A DNA stretch of 64,000 nt from G016756615 sp035556195 (GCA_035556195.1 DATMFK010000016.1:124001-188000); one strand, 5' to 3'; positions 8,222 to 17,427 are shown, counted from the first letter of the stretch. The notes: generated by a model from the letters alone, not told the origin. Numbers and translations are program-made.

Positions 8222-8258
8222 GTGGCGCATTCCCTAGCTGATGGCAGAAGCGCGTCCT

Positions 8259-8283
8259 AACAATGTACCTTGAGGTAAGTTCC
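8259..8283 (-). promoter_or_regulatory. EcfG-type promoter for ugd
   Basis: GGAAC at 8283-8279, 16 bases, TGTT at 8262-8259, about 38 bases before ATG 8221. Confidence 0.65.
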
Positions 8284-8384
8284 TTCCTGTGACCGACCGC
8301 GTCCCTTCTGCACATCAAGCGTGTGGGCACGCGAATGCCGTTTCAAGGCCGAAAAAGCGGTCACAGGCCCATTCGGGGCTGTAG

Positions 8385-8409
8385 GGAACAAACCTTTCAC
8401 CTCAGGGTT
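8385..8409 (+). promoter_or_regulatory. EcfG-type promoter for the polysaccharide operon
   Basis: GGAAC at 8385-8389, 16 bases, GGTT at 8406-8409. The expected start near 8415 leaves about 29 bases before GTG 8444 and argues against the longer frame beginning at 8321. Confidence 0.65.
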
Positions 8410-8443
8410 CGGCGAGGGAACAAAGCTGCCCGAGGGAGTGGAC

Positions 8444-9550
8444 GTGGAACGAATTCTCATCACCGGAGGCGCCGGATTCATCGGCCGCCAGGTCGCAAGA
8501 GAACTCCTGGCGAATGGGTACGAGGTGCGGATCCTCGACAGCCTGATCGATCAGGTGCATGGCGATGGCGCCATTGCCGTCGACAATGGCGCCACGCTGA
8601 TCAAGGCCGACATACGCGACCCGGTCGCCGTTGCGGACGCGCTGAGCGACGTCGACGCCGTCGTGCATCTCGCCGCCGAAGTCGGCGTCGGTCAGTCGAT
8701 GTATGAGATCGCGCGGTATGTCGGCGCCAACGAACTCGGCACGGCCGTGCTCCTGGAAACCATGATCAAGCGTCCGGTCAGGCGTATCGTGGTGGCGTCA
8801 TCGATGAGCGTCTACGGCGAAGGTCTGTACCAGGCCTCGCATGGCGCTAGGCTGCCGAGAGTAAGACGTGAGCCCGAGGACTTAAAAAAGGGCTTGTGGG
8901 ATCCGGTCGGCGAGGACGGCTCTGCCCTCTCCCCAGTCCCGACGCCAGAGGACAAGCCCGTCGATCTCGCCTCCGTCTACGCCTTGACCAAATATGCGCA
9001 GGAACGGATGGTGCTTATTTTTGGCGAAGCCTACGGCGTGGACGCAGTTGCCCTGCGCCTTTTCAACGTCTTCGGTCCCGGGCAGGCGCTGTCCAACCCT
9101 TACACCGGCGTCCTTGCCAATTTTGCTTCCCGTCTCGCCAACGGACAGGCGCCTCTGATTTTTGAGGACGGCGAACAGCGACGCGATTTCGTTCACGTCC
9201 GCGACGTTGCCAGGGGCTTTCGTCAGGCGTTGGAGCAGCCCGGCGCCGCTGGCCATGTATTCAACGTCGGCAGCGGCCGCTCATACACGATCAAGGAAGT
9301 CGCCACAGCACTCGCGGAAGCCATGGGCGTCCCGGAGATCCGTCCAGAGATCATGGGAAAGGCCCGCGCTGGCGACATTCGCAACTGCTTCGCAGACATT
9401 TCGAAGGCGCGCGAGATCCTCGGCTTCTCGCCACGGCACGCGCTCGAAGACTCTCTTCCCGAACTCGTCCATTGGGTCCGCGGCACCACCGCGGTCGATC
9501 GTGGCGATGCCATGAAGCGGGAATTGGAAGCGCTGGGGCTGGTGTCATGA
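8444..9550 (+). CDS. NAD-dependent sugar epimerase/dehydratase (extended SDR)
   Basis: A 368-residue extended short-chain dehydrogenase acting on a nucleotide sugar. The NAD-binding GGAGFIG is at about residues 8-14. The catalytic set is the Ser in SSMSVYGEG plus YALTK (Tyr-x3-Lys) near residue 183. The segment after SSMSVYGEG contains an insertion of about 40 residues, rich in charged residues, before YALTK. GTG 8444 has GAGGGA six bases upstream and fits the promoter; GTG 8438 is an alternative. It is the first gene of a plus-strand operon and overlaps the next by four bases. 4-Epimerisation is the commonest activity of this group; the sugar is uncertain. Confidence 0.87.
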   Translation: MERILITGGAGFIGRQVARELLANGYEVRILDSLIDQVHGDGAIAVDNGATLIKADIRDPVAVADALSDVDAVVHLAAEVGVGQSMYEIARYVGANELGTAVLLETMIKRPVRRIVVASSMSVYGEGLYQASHGARLPRVRREPEDLKKGLWDPVGEDGSALSPVPTPEDKPVDLASVYALTKYAQERMVLIFGEAYGVDAVALRLFNVFGPGQALSNPYTGVLANFASRLANGQAPLIFEDGEQRRDFVHVRDVARGFRQALEQPGAAGHVFNVGSGRSYTIKEVATALAEAMGVPEIRPEIMGKARAGDIRNCFADISKAREILGFSPRHALEDSLPELVHWVRGTTAVDRGDAMKRELEALGLVS

Positions 9551-10647
9551 CGGGTCCCAGCCAGGAAGCCTGCAGCTCCGCCAATGCCCGGGAGCGACGC
9601 GTCGCGGTGATCGGCGGCGCCGGCTTCATCGGGTGCAACCTCGCCGATAGCTTGCTGTCGGACGGCATCGCCGTGCTTGTCGTGGACAATCTCAGCCGGC
9701 CGGGTGTCGAGCAAAACCGCGATTGGCTGATGGAACGACATGGCCGATTGCTCGAATTTCATCGGGCGGATGTCCGAAACGCGGAAGCGATCACAGCACT
9801 TCTTGCGGATGTCGGCGCCGTATTCCATCTCGCAGCCCAGACTGCCGTCACCTCCAGCCTTGCTCAACCTGTCGAGGACTTCGAAATCAACGCCAGGGGC
9901 ACGCTCAATGTTCTCGAAGCGGTGCGCGCCACCAACAGGCAGGTGCCGGTGATTTTCGCCAGCACGAACAAAGTTTATGGCGCGCTGGACGATGTCGCCA
10001 TGATCGAATGCGAGGATTGCTACGTTCCAGAAGCGGCCGACCTACGCGATCATGGCATCGATGAAAGCCGCGGGCTCGATTTCTGCACCCCCTATGGATG
10101 CTCCAAGGGTGTCGCTGACCAGTACGTTCTGGACTACGCACATTCTTTTGGCGTGCCGGCAGCGGTTCTCAGGATGAGCTGCATTTATGGTCCCCACCAA
10201 TTCGGCACGGAGGACCAGGGCTGGGTCGCGCATTTCCTGCTGCGCGCGCTGGCCGGCGATCCCATCACCATTTACGGCGACGGCAAGCAGGTTCGCGACA
10301 TCCTTCACGTATCAGACGCGGTTCAAGCCTATCGACAAGCGCTCGACGCTATCCGGGAAATCCGGGGACAGGCGTTCAACCTCGGCGGGGGCGTGCACAA
10401 TGCCATCAGCTTGAAGATCCTCCTCTCCGAAATATGCCGTCTCGTCGAACACGACGTTCACGTGAGTTTTGCCGGCTGGCGCACTGGTGATCAGCCATAC
10501 TTCGTGGCCGACACCCGCAAGTTTCAGACGACGCTCGGCTGGGCGCCGAGCATCTCCTGGCGCGAGGGCGTGCGCCAACTCGCCGGCTGGCTGGCCGAGC
10601 ACCGCCCCCAACATCCGGCATCCCAGGACAGGAGGATCGTGGCATGA
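9547..10647 (+). CDS. CDP-paratose 2-epimerase-like SDR
   Basis: A 366-residue extended SDR. GGAGFIG near residue 21 binds NAD. STNKVYG and CTPYGCSKGVADQY carry the catalytic Ser/Thr and Tyr-x3-Lys, and RMSCIYGPHQFGTEDQGWVAHF closely follows the pattern of CDP-paratose 2-epimerase (tyvelose branch). The family inverts C2 of a deoxyhexose, or C4 in other members. No CDP-sugar synthesis genes are visible here, so the substrate may differ. ATG 9547 overlaps the previous stop, and the stop overlaps the radical SAM gene start, both by four bases. Confidence 0.83.
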   Translation: MTGPSQEACSSANARERRVAVIGGAGFIGCNLADSLLSDGIAVLVVDNLSRPGVEQNRDWLMERHGRLLEFHRADVRNAEAITALLADVGAVFHLAAQTAVTSSLAQPVEDFEINARGTLNVLEAVRATNRQVPVIFASTNKVYGALDDVAMIECEDCYVPEAADLRDHGIDESRGLDFCTPYGCSKGVADQYVLDYAHSFGVPAAVLRMSCIYGPHQFGTEDQGWVAHFLLRALAGDPITIYGDGKQVRDILHVSDAVQAYRQALDAIREIRGQAFNLGGGVHNAISLKILLSEICRLVEHDVHVSFAGWRTGDQPYFVADTRKFQTTLGWAPSISWREGVRQLAGWLAEHRPQHPASQDRRIVA

Positions 10648-11936
10648 GAGTCGCCCTGGTGAATCCATGTTGGACCTATGAGGGGAGCATCTATTTCGGC
10701 TGCCGTCACCCGCACCTGCCACTGGAACTTGGCTATTCGCGAGCGCTGCTCGAGGCCGACGGCCACGAGGTCCTGATGCTCGATGGCCAACTTCAGGGGC
10801 TCGACAATCGCGCCCTCGCCGCACGCGTGCGGAAATTCGCGCCCGACATGACGGTCGTCACCACCGCGCCGACCTATCTCTTCTGGCGTTGCGCCCCGCC
10901 CGAATTGCGTGTTGCCGCAGAATTCCTCGAGCTGGTCGGCGCGGAGCGTGGCCGGGCGGTCGCCGTCGGCCCCCACGGATCCGTGACCCCGGGGCCCACC
11001 CTGCGCAAGCTCGGGGCGGACATCGTCGTCCGCGGCGAATGCGAGGAAGTGGTCGCGGTGCTCGCCCGGAACGACGAATGGGATGGTATCCAGTCGACCG
11101 CTTATTTCAGGGGCGACCAACTGGTGGTCAATGGGCCGGTCCATGCCAGCAGTTTCGTCGACCACCCGGCGCTGCGCTGGCCGCGCGAATGGCTGCTGGG
11201 GCATGACCATCACCATCACCGTTTCGACGACAACCAGACCGGCCTCGGCGCGGAGGTCGAGGCTTCCCGGGGGTGCCCCTACAACTGCAGCTTCTGTGCC
11301 AAGATCGACTACCGCGACGCCTATCGCCGCCGCAACCATGAGGCTATCGTCGACGAGATCGATCATCTCATCGAACAGGGCGTGTGTTACGTCTATTTCA
11401 TCGACGAGATCTTCCTCCCGCAGAAAGCACTTCTCGAAGCCCTCGTCGAACGGGACATTCGCTTCGGCGTCCAGACGCGCATCGACCTTTGGAAACCGGA
11501 TCTCCTGGAGCTGCTGGGGGCTGCTGGCTGCGTTTCGGTCGAAGCAGGCCTGGAGAGCCTCACCGTCGAGGGCCGCGAGATGCTGGCGAAACGCTGCCGG
11601 CTCGGAACGGAAGAGCTGGTGGAGCTTCTCATCCGCGCCCGGCGCCATATTCCGTTCGTGCAGGCCAACCTGATCGGCGTGGTCGAAGACGAACCGGAAC
11701 TCGTCGACTATTGGCGGGGCCATTTGATCGCACACGGCGTGTGGGCCAACGAACCCGTCCCGCTTTATCCGTATCCCAGCTCTCCGCGTTATCGCGAGCT
11801 CTGGGGCGAGCCCGACGACCATGCCTGGGAGCGAGCCCACGAACACTATCTGTCTTCGTTCAATACTTTCAGCGACATCCAGGAAAAGCGGCCCCGGCCC
11901 CTGGCTGAACTGGAGGCGTCATGCTGCAGCGCATGA
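10644..11936 (+). CDS. B12-binding domain radical SAM protein of polysaccharide loci
   Basis: A 430-residue class B radical SAM enzyme. Residues 1-140 form a cobalamin-binding Rossmann domain (VALVNPCW start, GPHGSVTP, VRGECEE). The [4Fe-4S] motif CPYNCSFC holds Cys211, Cys215 and Cys218, and a TIM-barrel core follows (FIDEIFLP, VEAGLES). A histidine cluster (residues 187-192, HDHHHH) sits between the domains. Such enzymes usually methylate unactivated carbons or do other radical chemistry. I recall, without being able to check, a TIGRFAM subfamily (TIGR04295) found in a conserved rhizobial oligosaccharide cluster that fits this context. It overlaps the next gene by 16 bases. Confidence 0.85.
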   Translation: MRVALVNPCWTYEGSIYFGCRHPHLPLELGYSRALLEADGHEVLMLDGQLQGLDNRALAARVRKFAPDMTVVTTAPTYLFWRCAPPELRVAAEFLELVGAERGRAVAVGPHGSVTPGPTLRKLGADIVVRGECEEVVAVLARNDEWDGIQSTAYFRGDQLVVNGPVHASSFVDHPALRWPREWLLGHDHHHHRFDDNQTGLGAEVEASRGCPYNCSFCAKIDYRDAYRRRNHEAIVDEIDHLIEQGVCYVYFIDEIFLPQKALLEALVERDIRFGVQTRIDLWKPDLLELLGAAGCVSVEAGLESLTVEGREMLAKRCRLGTEELVELLIRARRHIPFVQANLIGVVEDEPELVDYWRGHLIAHGVWANEPVPLYPYPSSPRYRELWGEPDDHAWERAHEHYLSSFNTFSDIQEKRPRPLAELEASCCSA

Positions 11937-13024
11937 AGAGTCCTCCCGGCCGGGTCTTGATGACCCTCGATGCGGTCGGCGGGGTCTGGCGTTACGCGGT
12001 CGACCTTGCCCGTGGCCTGAAGGCCCGGGGCTGCACTGTCGTTCTGGCAGGGTTGGGCCCTGCCCCCTCACCTTCCCAACGCGAGGAGTGCGAGAGTATC
12101 GGCGAGGTCGTGTGGCTCCAGACACCCCCTGACTGGATGACGCCATCGGACAAGGAGCTGGATGGCTTTTCCGCTGAACTCGACGCGCTTGTCGCCGCGT
12201 ATGAGGTGGATCTCGTTCATCTCAACTGTCCTTCCCAGGCCTGCGGCATCGGACTTCGCTGCCCCGTGGCGGTCACCTCACACTCTTGCGTCGTCACCTG
12301 GTTTCACGCCGTACGACACACGCAGGTACCGCAGAATTGGCGCTGGCAGTACGGCCGGAACCGTTCCGGCTTCGATCGGGCGGACGTGGTGATCTCGCCG
12401 AGCGCCGCGCATGCGGCCCTGATGCAGGCATGTTACGGCTCCATCGACAGGATACAGGTCGTGCATAACGCCACCGCCAAGGGTCCTGCCGTTTCATCCC
12501 GAGAGAGCTTCGTCTTCGCGGCCGCTCGCTGGTGGGACGACGGCAAGAACGGAACGGTCCTCGACGAGGCGGCGGCCGATGCGCGATGGCCGGTCTGTTG
12601 CGCCGGACCGACAGAGGGTCCGAATGGACAGCGGTGCAAGTTCCGCTGCGTCTCTGCCCTGGGTGAGCTGGACAATCGCGAGATCAGAGCCCTGATGGCG
12701 CGCAGCGGGATCTTCGTTTCCCCATCGCTTTACGAGCCGTTTGGATTGGCCGCTTTGGAAGCGGCGCGATCCGCGGCGCCGATGATCCTTGCCGATATCC
12801 CGACCTACCGCGAGCTGTGGGATGGCACAGCGCTGTTTTTTCCTCCGCATGATCCAATGGCATTGGCCGCAGCGGTAAACCTTCTTTCGGAAGACCGTTA
12901 CCTTCGGTGGAAACTCGGGATGGGGGCCGCACGGCGCGCTCGCGGCTATTCCTTCGATCAGCAAGTCCGAAGGACGCTGGCAGCCTATGAGAGCGCCAGC
13001 CAGCATGCATGGGCCAGGGGATAG
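11921..13024 (+). CDS. GT4-family glycosyltransferase
   Basis: A 367-residue GT-B glycosyltransferase. The N-terminal GGVWRYAVDLARGLKARG is the acceptor-side loop. The C-terminal SLYEPFGLAALEAARS carries the E-x7-E motif. The middle contains a cysteine-rich stretch (VCCAGPTEGPNGQRCKFRC) that is unusual for the family. It starts at ATG 11921 within the radical SAM gene, so the two are translationally coupled. Its likely role is addition of one sugar to the repeat unit or oligosaccharide made by this locus. Confidence 0.86.
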   Translation: MLQRMKSPPGRVLMTLDAVGGVWRYAVDLARGLKARGCTVVLAGLGPAPSPSQREECESIGEVVWLQTPPDWMTPSDKELDGFSAELDALVAAYEVDLVHLNCPSQACGIGLRCPVAVTSHSCVVTWFHAVRHTQVPQNWRWQYGRNRSGFDRADVVISPSAAHAALMQACYGSIDRIQVVHNATAKGPAVSSRESFVFAAARWWDDGKNGTVLDEAAADARWPVCCAGPTEGPNGQRCKFRCVSALGELDNREIRALMARSGIFVSPSLYEPFGLAALEAARSAAPMILADIPTYRELWDGTALFFPPHDPMALAAAVNLLSEDRYLRWKLGMGAARRARGYSFDQQVRRTLAAYESASQHAWARG

Positions 13025-13029
13025 CAACG

Positions 13030-14157
13030 ATGCGGTTCCTCTTCTACACCCATTCTCTCGTCTCCGATTGGAACCATGGCAACGCGCACTTCTTGCGCGG
13101 CTTGATGCGGGAGTTGATTTCGCGGGGGCATCAGGCGCTGGCGCTCGAGCCCGAGTCCGGCTGGAGCCGATCGAATCTGGTGGCCGAGCACGGGCCAAAC
13201 GCGATCGAACGCTTCCGGAATGACTTTCCAGAGCTGATCGCCCACCTCTATGGCGACGGTTTCGAACATGAGGCCTGGCTTGCGGAAGCCGATGTGGTGG
13301 TTGTCCACGAGTGGACCGACCCTGTCCTGGTCGAACGGATCGGCCGCGCCCGCCGGGTCGGCGGCCGCTTCACGCTGCTTTTCCACGACACTCACCATCG
13401 CGCAGTATCCGCAGGCCATGAGATCTTCGCCCTTGCTCTGCAAGACTATGACGCCGTGCTCGCCTTCGGCGAGACGTTGCGCGCCCGCTATGTCGATGCA
13501 GGTTGGGGAAGAAATGCCTTTACCTTCCACGAGGCGGCCGACCAGCGGCTCTTCAGGCCCCGCTCCTCCGAGCCGAAAACTGGCGACCTGATCTGGATCG
13601 GAAACTGGGGTGATGATGAGCGGAGCTCGGAGATCGCATCCTTCCTGATCGAGCCGGCGCGGGAGCTCGGTCTGGCTACTACGGTGCGGGGAGTCCGATA
13701 CCCCGACCAGGCCCTCCGCGCGCTGGCTGAAGCCGGCATTCGGTATGATGGCTGGATCGCCAATGCGGACGTTCCGACGGCCTTCGCCCAGCACCGCGTC
13801 ACGATGCACATACCCCGAAGGCCATATCGGGAGGCCCTGCCGGGGATTCCGACGATCAGAGTGTTCGAGGCGCTAGCCTGCGGTATCCCCCTCGTATCGG
13901 CGCCGTGGGACGATGTGGAGCAGCTCTTCCGTCCCGGCGATTTCCTCGTCGCGCGCGACGGCCGGGAGATGTCGACCCATCTGAGGAACATCCTGCACGA
14001 CGCATCCTTGTCGAACGCTCTTGTGGCGGCGGGCCGGGAAACGATTTCTTCCCGCCACACCTGCCAGCACCGGGTGGACCAGCTCCTTTCCATCCTCGCG
14101 GATTGCGGGACCGCAGAGGTCGTCAGCCAGCTTACGCCCAAGGAGGCCGCCCAATGA
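13030..14157 (+). CDS. CgeB-like glycosyltransferase (first of three)
   Basis: A 375-residue protein of the CgeB/Glyco_trans_1_2 type. The C-terminal nucleotide-sugar part contains TIRVFEALACGIPLVSAPWDDVEQLF, and GDFLVARDG follows. The N-terminus (MRFLFYTHSLVSDWNHGNAHFLRG) matches the two genes downstream in layout. I start at ATG 13030, which has GGGGA about eight bases upstream, rather than ATG 13009 inside the previous gene. It overlaps the next CgeB-like gene by four bases. B. subtilis CgeB affects the spore surface; here a role in surface glycan assembly is inferred. Confidence 0.84.
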   Translation: MRFLFYTHSLVSDWNHGNAHFLRGLMRELISRGHQALALEPESGWSRSNLVAEHGPNAIERFRNDFPELIAHLYGDGFEHEAWLAEADVVVVHEWTDPVLVERIGRARRVGGRFTLLFHDTHHRAVSAGHEIFALALQDYDAVLAFGETLRARYVDAGWGRNAFTFHEAADQRLFRPRSSEPKTGDLIWIGNWGDDERSSEIASFLIEPARELGLATTVRGVRYPDQALRALAEAGIRYDGWIANADVPTAFAQHRVTMHIPRRPYREALPGIPTIRVFEALACGIPLVSAPWDDVEQLFRPGDFLVARDGREMSTHLRNILHDASLSNALVAAGRETISSRHTCQHRVDQLLSILADCGTAEVVSQLTPKEAAQ

Positions 14158-15248
14158 ACATCGCCTTTTACGGATCCAGCATCCTTTCCTCTTACTGGAA
14201 CGGCGCCGCGACCTACTACCGCGGTCTCCTGCGCGCGCTCGCGGATCGCGGCTACGAAATCACCTTTTATGAGCCGGACGCCTATGACCGGCAGAAGAAC
14301 CGCGACATCGACACGCCCGACTGGTGCTCGGTGGTCGTTTACGAAGCCACTGCTGAAGGCTTGAACCGGGTAGCCCGCCAAGCGGCTCACGCAGATATCG
14401 TCGTCAAGGCGAGCGGGGTCGGCTACGAGGACGAGGCTTTGATGGAAGCCGTTCTGTCGAATGCGCGACCCGAGGCGCTCAAAGTGTTCTGGGATGTCGA
14501 CGCGCCGGCGACACTGGCCCAACTACGGGCCGAGCCGGATCACCCCTTGCATGCGATGCTAGGCCGGCTGGACCTAGTTCTCACCTATGGCGGTGGTGAG
14601 CCTGTCGTCTACCAGTATCGCGCCGCAGGAGCGCGCGAGTGCGTGCCCATCTACAACGCGCTCGACCCCGACACGCACCATCCTGTGCCACCGGACACGC
14701 GCTTCTCCTGCGACCTCGCGTTTCTGGGCAACCGGCTCCCGGACCGTGAGCGCAGGGTCGAGGCATTTTTCCTCGAACCCGCGACCAACCTGCCGGCTCG
14801 GCGTTTCGCGATCGGCGGGGCAGGATGGCACGACAAGCCGATGCCGCCCAATGTCTTTTCGTTCGGTCATGTGGGCACTCGTGACCACAATGCCTTCAAT
14901 GCCACGCCGCTTGCGGTCCTCAACATAAGCCGCGACAGCATGGCCGAGAATGGCTTTTCCCCCGCGACGCGGGTCTTTGAAGCAGCAGGAGCAGGCGCCT
15001 GTCTCATCACGGACGCGTGGGTCGGCCTCGAATTGTTCCTGAAGCCCGACGAGGAAGTCCTGGTCGCGCGCGATGGCAGAGATGTCGCGGAAATCCTCGG
15101 CGGCCTTGCCCATGCCCGCGCCCGGCAGATCGGGCACGCCGCGATGCAACGGGTCTTGCGCGAGCATACCTATGCCCATCGGGCGGCGGAAGCCGACCGG
15201 ATCTTCCGCGATTTCGCGGCCCGCCCGAAACTGGAGGCAGCTGAATGA
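14154..15248 (+). CDS. CgeB-like glycosyltransferase (second of three)
   Basis: A 364-residue relative of the flanking genes. It starts MNIAFYGSSILSSYWNGAATYYRG and has the CgeB-type C-terminus (TRVFEAAGAGACLITDAWVGLELF, then EEVLVARDGRD). Acidic and aromatic residues in FWDVDAPATL, and the segment LDLVLTYGGG, are shared with the third copy, so these two are closer to each other than to the first. ATG 14154 overlaps the previous stop and the stop overlaps the next start, both by four bases. Sugar specificity unknown. Confidence 0.84.
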   Translation: MNIAFYGSSILSSYWNGAATYYRGLLRALADRGYEITFYEPDAYDRQKNRDIDTPDWCSVVVYEATAEGLNRVARQAAHADIVVKASGVGYEDEALMEAVLSNARPEALKVFWDVDAPATLAQLRAEPDHPLHAMLGRLDLVLTYGGGEPVVYQYRAAGARECVPIYNALDPDTHHPVPPDTRFSCDLAFLGNRLPDRERRVEAFFLEPATNLPARRFAIGGAGWHDKPMPPNVFSFGHVGTRDHNAFNATPLAVLNISRDSMAENGFSPATRVFEAAGAGACLITDAWVGLELFLKPDEEVLVARDGRDVAEILGGLAHARARQIGHAAMQRVLREHTYAHRAAEADRIFRDFAARPKLEAAE

Positions 15249-16360
15249 CCGGCAAGCCTCTTCGCATCGTCTTCATCGGCCTGTCGCTGTCTTCGTCTTG
15301 GGGCAACGGGCACGCGACGACCTTTCGCGCTCTCATGCGCGCGCTCCAACGGCGTGGACATCAGCTCGTCTTTCTCGAACGCGACGTGAGCTGGTATGCG
15401 CGAAACCGGGACCTGACCGATCCTGAATTCTGCGAACTTCGGTACTACGACACGGTGGCCGACCTTTCCGGGCAATATGCACCCACGATCCGATCGGCCG
15501 ACGCGGTCATCATAGGATCTTATGTTCCGGAGGGCGTCGAGGTCATCGACCTCGTGGCCGGTCTTGCCGCCGGCCGGTTCTGCTTCTACGACATCGATAC
15601 GCCCGTGACCCTGGCGAAGCTCGCAGCGGGGGAAGACGAGTATATCGCAGCTCGGCAAGTCCGGCTGTTCGATATCTATTTCTCCTTCACCGGCGGCCCG
15701 ACTCTCACGCGCCTCGAGCGGGAATACGGCGCGAGAAAAGCCCTCCCGCTCTATTGCTCCGTGGATCCCGAGCGCTACAGCAATACCGGGGAAACCCCTC
15801 GTTGGGACCTCGGTTATCTCGGCACCTATAGCCCGGATCGCCAGGAGGTACTCGAACGACTTCTGATCGAGCCGGCGCGTCGCATGCCGGAACGGCGCTT
15901 CGTCGTGGCCGGACCGCTCTACCCTCCGGAAATCGACTGGCCTAGAAACGTCGAGCGCATCGAGCACCTGCCGCCGCGGGATCATCCCTCATTCTACAGC
16001 CGGCAGCGCTTCACCCTCAACGTGACGCGCGCCGATATGATCGCGGCTGGCTGGTCACCCAGCGTGCGTCTTTTCGAGGCAGCAGCGTGCGGAACGCCTG
16101 TCATCAGCGACGTCTGGAGCGGCCTCGGGGAGTTTTTTCCCCTGGGCGAAGCCATTTTCACCGCATCGTCTTCCGCGGAGATCGTTCGGATTCTTTCAAC
16201 CACCAGCAGCGATGCGCGCAGGGATCTCGCAGCCCGCGCTCTGACAAAGGTCCTCGCCGAGCACACGGCCGCGGCTCGCGCCAGGGAGCTGGAAGCTTCT
16301 TTGGCGCCGCAATGCGCCCCGGCTTTGGTGAGCACCGACGTCAGCGAGCACGCGCTCTGA
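15245..16360 (+). CDS. CgeB-like glycosyltransferase (third of three)
   Basis: A 371-residue CgeB-type glycosyltransferase. FIGLSLSSSWGNGHATTFRA at the N-terminus, FYDIDTPVTLAKL in the middle and VRLFEAAACGTPVISDVWSGLGEFF at the C-terminus align with the gene before it, which suggests tandem duplication and divergence. ATG 15245 overlaps the previous stop. The last 40 residues (Ala/Arg/Glu-rich) form a tail the other copies lack. It likely acts on successive sugars of the same product. Confidence 0.84.
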   Translation: MTGKPLRIVFIGLSLSSSWGNGHATTFRALMRALQRRGHQLVFLERDVSWYARNRDLTDPEFCELRYYDTVADLSGQYAPTIRSADAVIIGSYVPEGVEVIDLVAGLAAGRFCFYDIDTPVTLAKLAAGEDEYIAARQVRLFDIYFSFTGGPTLTRLEREYGARKALPLYCSVDPERYSNTGETPRWDLGYLGTYSPDRQEVLERLLIEPARRMPERRFVVAGPLYPPEIDWPRNVERIEHLPPRDHPSFYSRQRFTLNVTRADMIAAGWSPSVRLFEAAACGTPVISDVWSGLGEFFPLGEAIFTASSSAEIVRILSTTSSDARRDLAARALTKVLAEHTAAARARELEASLAPQCAPALVSTDVSEHAL

Positions 16361-16389
16361 CGATCCATGGGCAGTGGAAAGGAATAAGG

Positions 16390-17427
16390 ATGCCGATAGC
16401 GGGCAAGTCAATGGCAGCAAGAACAGCAATCGTGGCCGGCGGGGCCGGCTTTCTCGGTTCGCACCTTTGCGAACGGCTGCTCCGGAAGGGGCATCGCGTC
16501 ATCTGCGTGGATAATTTCCTGACCGGCGCGGCAGGCAACCTCGAAACGCTGCGCAACGATGCTCGCTTCAGCTTGACAGAGCGAGACATTTGCCGTCCCC
16601 TCGACATCCGCGCCAGGATCGACGAGGTCTACAATCTCGCCTGCGCCGCATCGCCTCCACGCTATCAGGCGGATCCCATACATACGATGCGGACCTGCGT
16701 GCTGGGCACGCTCAACCTCCTCGAGCTTGCCGAGCGCAACAACGCCCGCTTCGTCCAAGCCTCCACGAGCGAAGTCTATGGGGATCCGGAGCAGCACCCC
16801 CAGCGGGAAGACTACTGGGGCAACGTCAACTGCACCGGTCCACGCGCCTGCTACGACGAAGGCAAGCGAGCAGCGGAAACTCTTTGCTTTGATTTCCTGC
16901 GCGAGGGCCGCGCCGATATTCGAGTTGCCCGCATATTCAATACATACGGTCCGCGCATGCAACGGGACGACGGTCGCATCGTCTCGAACCTCATTGTGCA
17001 AGCGCTCGCGGGAAAGCCACTGACCGTGTACGGGGACGGCTCCCAGACGCGTTCCTTCTGCTATGTCTCGGATCTCGTTGGCGGGCTCCTCGCATTGATG
17101 GAGGTCGACCGGAATCCGGCAGTCCCGATCAACTTGGGCAATCCGCGGGAATTCACGATCAATGAACTGGCGGAGCTTGTCGTCAAAGCCACCGGGTCTC
17201 GATCAGGCATATCCTTCCTGCCGCTGCCCGAAGATGACCCGCAGCGTCGCAGGCCCGACATCTCGTTGGCCCGACAGCTCCTCGGGTGGGAGCCCTCGGT
17301 GCCGCTGGAGGAAGGTCTTTTGACCACGATCCGCTATTTCAAGCGGCAGACGGCCGATCGCCGGGCGCGCACCGCCGCCGGCGGCCCGGCGGTGGCAGAA
17401 GGCGTGGCCATGAACTCGGATCGATAG
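16390..17427 (+). CDS. uxs: UDP-glucuronate decarboxylase (UDP-xylose synthase)
   Basis: A 345-residue extended SDR that converts UDP-glucuronate to UDP-xylose and CO2. GGAGFLGSHLCERLL binds NAD. EVYNLACAASPPRYQ, the STSEVYGDP loop and the catalytic Tyr-x3-Lys in ACYDEGKRAAE are family hallmarks, as are RIFNTYGPRM and the NLGNP block. ATG 16390 has AAGGA about six bases before it; the longer frame from 16087 runs inside the previous gene. It ends the polysaccharide operon and uses the product of ugd at the other end of the locus. Two hairpins follow. Confidence 0.92.
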   Translation: MPIAGKSMAARTAIVAGGAGFLGSHLCERLLRKGHRVICVDNFLTGAAGNLETLRNDARFSLTERDICRPLDIRARIDEVYNLACAASPPRYQADPIHTMRTCVLGTLNLLELAERNNARFVQASTSEVYGDPEQHPQREDYWGNVNCTGPRACYDEGKRAAETLCFDFLREGRADIRVARIFNTYGPRMQRDDGRIVSNLIVQALAGKPLTVYGDGSQTRSFCYVSDLVGGLLALMEVDRNPAVPINLGNPREFTINELAELVVKATGSRSGISFLPLPEDDPQRRRPDISLARQLLGWEPSVPLEEGLLTTIRYFKRQTADRRARTAAGGPAVAEGVAMNSDR

